6,836 nucleotides of DNA. It comes from Actinomycetota bacterium (GTDB lineage Bacteria > Actinomycetota > Actinomycetes > Streptosporangiales > Streptosporangiaceae). The stretch spans positions 1 through 6,836 of the forward strand of contig PLIQ01000280.1 of assembly GCA_003140115.1 (NCBI GenBank), written 5' to 3'. The number at the start of each line of letters is the position of its first letter. The stretch's first letter is position 1. Under the pieces are notes generated by a model. The model worked only from the letters and a program-made list of their open reading frames with translations. It did not search any database and was not told the DNA's origin. This document shows, piece by piece, positions 6,278 to 6,836 of this stretch. The position numbers and the translations under genes were made by a program.

Positions 6278-6336
6278 GTTTGACCTACAACGGTTGCATA
6301 GACAACGGTTGCATAAGAGACGGTTGCTTGTCAAAC
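6278..6336. promoter_or_regulatory. 59-bp imperfect dyad, probable MarR operator in the divergent promoter
   Basis: GTTTGAC (6278-6284) and GTCAAAC (6330-6336) are perfect inverted arms centred exactly on base 6307. The CAACGGTTG of the middle repeat (6303-6311) is centred on the same base. By hand, about 20 of 29 mirrored positions across the element are complementary, far above the roughly one quarter expected by chance. It fills most of the gap between the reductase and marR starts, and its right part covers the expected -35 region of marR. On the minus strand TTGACA occurs at 6334-6329, but no well-spaced -10 for the reductase could be settled. Binding by the adjacent MarR protein is inferred. 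Confidence 0.65.
6287..6328 (+). repeat. three direct repeats (CAACGGTTGCATA type) at 15-bp spacing
   Basis: ACAACGGTTGCATA occurs at 6287-6300 and again, identical, at 6302-6315. A degenerate third copy, AGACGGTTGCT, is at 6318-6328. The shared CGGTTG starts at 6291, 6306 and 6321, exactly 15 bp apart. Each full copy contains the odd-centred palindrome CAAC-G-GTTG, and adjacent copies together create GTTGCATAGACAAC, a spaced dyad of the size MarR dimers usually bind. Only three short units lie within a promoter, so this is an operator array, not a CRISPR. Confidence 0.75.
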
Positions 6337-6343
6337 CCCCTGC

Positions 6344-6349
6344 TATAGT
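6344..6349 (+). promoter_or_regulatory. -10 element of the marR gene
   Basis: TATAGT is a near-consensus -10 hexamer in an otherwise GC-rich window. It ends 6 nt before the ATG at 6356, so transcription probably starts at or within a base or two of the start codon, giving a leaderless mRNA. The position 17 bp upstream is the CGGTTG of the third operator repeat (6321-6326), so a bound repressor would cover the -35 region. Confidence 0.65.
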
Positions 6350-6355
6350 CTCGCC

Positions 6356-6811
6356 ATGGCCGCTGTCCCGGACTTCCCTGATGACCTGGCCACGCTGTGG
6401 TTCTTGGTGCACCGCGTGGCCGGATTGATGGACCGCGCCGGGGAAGCCCTGTTCCGCCGCGAGCTGGGCATCTCGCTGGCGCAATTTCTGGTCCTGAGCG
6501 TCGTCGACGCCTATCCCGGCGACCTCAACCAGCAGGCGATCGCGGATCGGCTCGGGCTGACCAAGGGGACCGTGAGCCGGCAAATCGACAACGCCGTGAC
6601 GGCCGGCCGGATGACCGTTCAGGTCTCCGAGCGCACCCGCCGAGAGAACCACATTGCCCTGACGCCCGCCGGCCAAGACCTGGTCCGACGCGGCGACGCC
6701 CTGTTCCGTGACGCCCAGCGCAACGTGCTCCCGGCCATCGACGACCACGACATGGCAGCGGCCCTTCGAGTCCTCAGCGCCCTGAACGCATCGCTCGACG
6801 GGATCGGGTAG
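6356..6811 (+). CDS. MarR-family transcriptional regulator
   Basis: The 151-residue protein has the usual MarR length and order. Helix 1 for dimerisation is LATLWFLVHRVAGLMDRAGE (11-30). A winged helix-turn-helix follows, with LNQQAIADRLGLTKGTVSRQ (57-76; recognition helix about 69-83). The wing is VSERTRRENHIALTPAG (90-106), with Arg95-Arg96 corresponding to the conserved wing arginines, and C-terminal dimerisation helices end the protein (108-149). MarR dimers usually repress a divergent gene and themselves and release DNA on binding small phenolic or xenobiotic ligands, or on oxidation. No cysteine is visible, so a thiol switch of the OhrR type is unlikely and ligand sensing more probable. 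There is no Shine-Dalgarno sequence before the ATG, but TATAGT lies at leaderless distance. The divergent neighbour is the quinone oxidoreductase-like gene, the likely main target. Confidence 0.93.
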   Translation: MAAVPDFPDDLATLWFLVHRVAGLMDRAGEALFRRELGISLAQFLVLSVVDAYPGDLNQQAIADRLGLTKGTVSRQIDNAVTAGRMTVQVSERTRRENHIALTPAGQDLVRRGDALFRDAQRNVLPAIDDHDMAAALRVLSALNASLDGIG

Positions 6812-6836
6812 GCCACGGCTGATGTAGCCAGCCCCC

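Noticed and set aside
6287..6328. CRISPR-like interpretation of the three short repeats
   Set aside because: Repeats are about 14 bp with 1-2 bp between them and lie in a divergent promoter; there are no spacers and no cas genes.
6254..6748. N-terminal extension of the reductase frame through the marR gene
   Set aside because: The family-typical MKA start and ribosome site are at 6253; the extension is the antisense of marR.
6817..6829. Possible terminator after marR (GGCT/AGCC)
   Set aside because: The stem is only 4 bp and is followed by C residues at the window end, too weak to call.

Overview
The window is very GC-rich with strongly G/C-biased third codon positions, as expected of a high-GC actinomycete. 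An F420-type luciferase-like oxidoreductase, a lipoprotein with a long Ala/Pro/Thr/His linker and a probable leaderless marR promoter fit the same picture. My impression is a Streptosporangiales-like or related filamentous actinobacterium, but genus cannot be read from the sequence.

Layout, left to right. (1) 1-1279: the last codons of an upstream reading frame overlap by ATGA a 417-residue multi-pass membrane protein. (2) 1376-2248: a complete luciferase-like monooxygenase (LLM) of the Rv1855c-like F420-dependent group. (3) 2261-2684, minus strand: a remnant of a type VII (HEPN-MNT) toxin-antitoxin pair. The small nucleotidyltransferase antitoxin looks intact, but the overlapping HEPN toxin gene stops after 44 codons and lacks its catalytic half. 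It ends 12 bp from the convergent LLM gene. (4) 2685-3262: a long gap with no convincing gene. It contains a bulged hairpin, several palindromes and a strong hairpin that looks like a terminator but follows no recognised gene. (5) 3263-3796: a small helical lipoprotein. (6) 3845-5269 and 5291-6253, minus strand: a probable two-gene operon of a zinc-less medium-chain (quinone oxidoreductase-like) reductase followed 21 bp later by a 474-residue protein of unknown function, which appears to contain two related beta-rich domains. (7) 6356-6811, plus strand: a MarR-family repressor divergent from that operon.

The best-integrated unit is 3845-6811. The divergent marR/reductase gap carries three copies of a CAACGGTTG-type element at exact 15-bp spacing, nested inside a 59-bp imperfect dyad. 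The likely logic is a redox or xenobiotic-responsive MarR that represses itself and the reductase operon. The two most unusual features are the toxin-less MNT antitoxin and this ordered operator array. No transposase, integrase, CRISPR array, tRNA or rRNA is visible.
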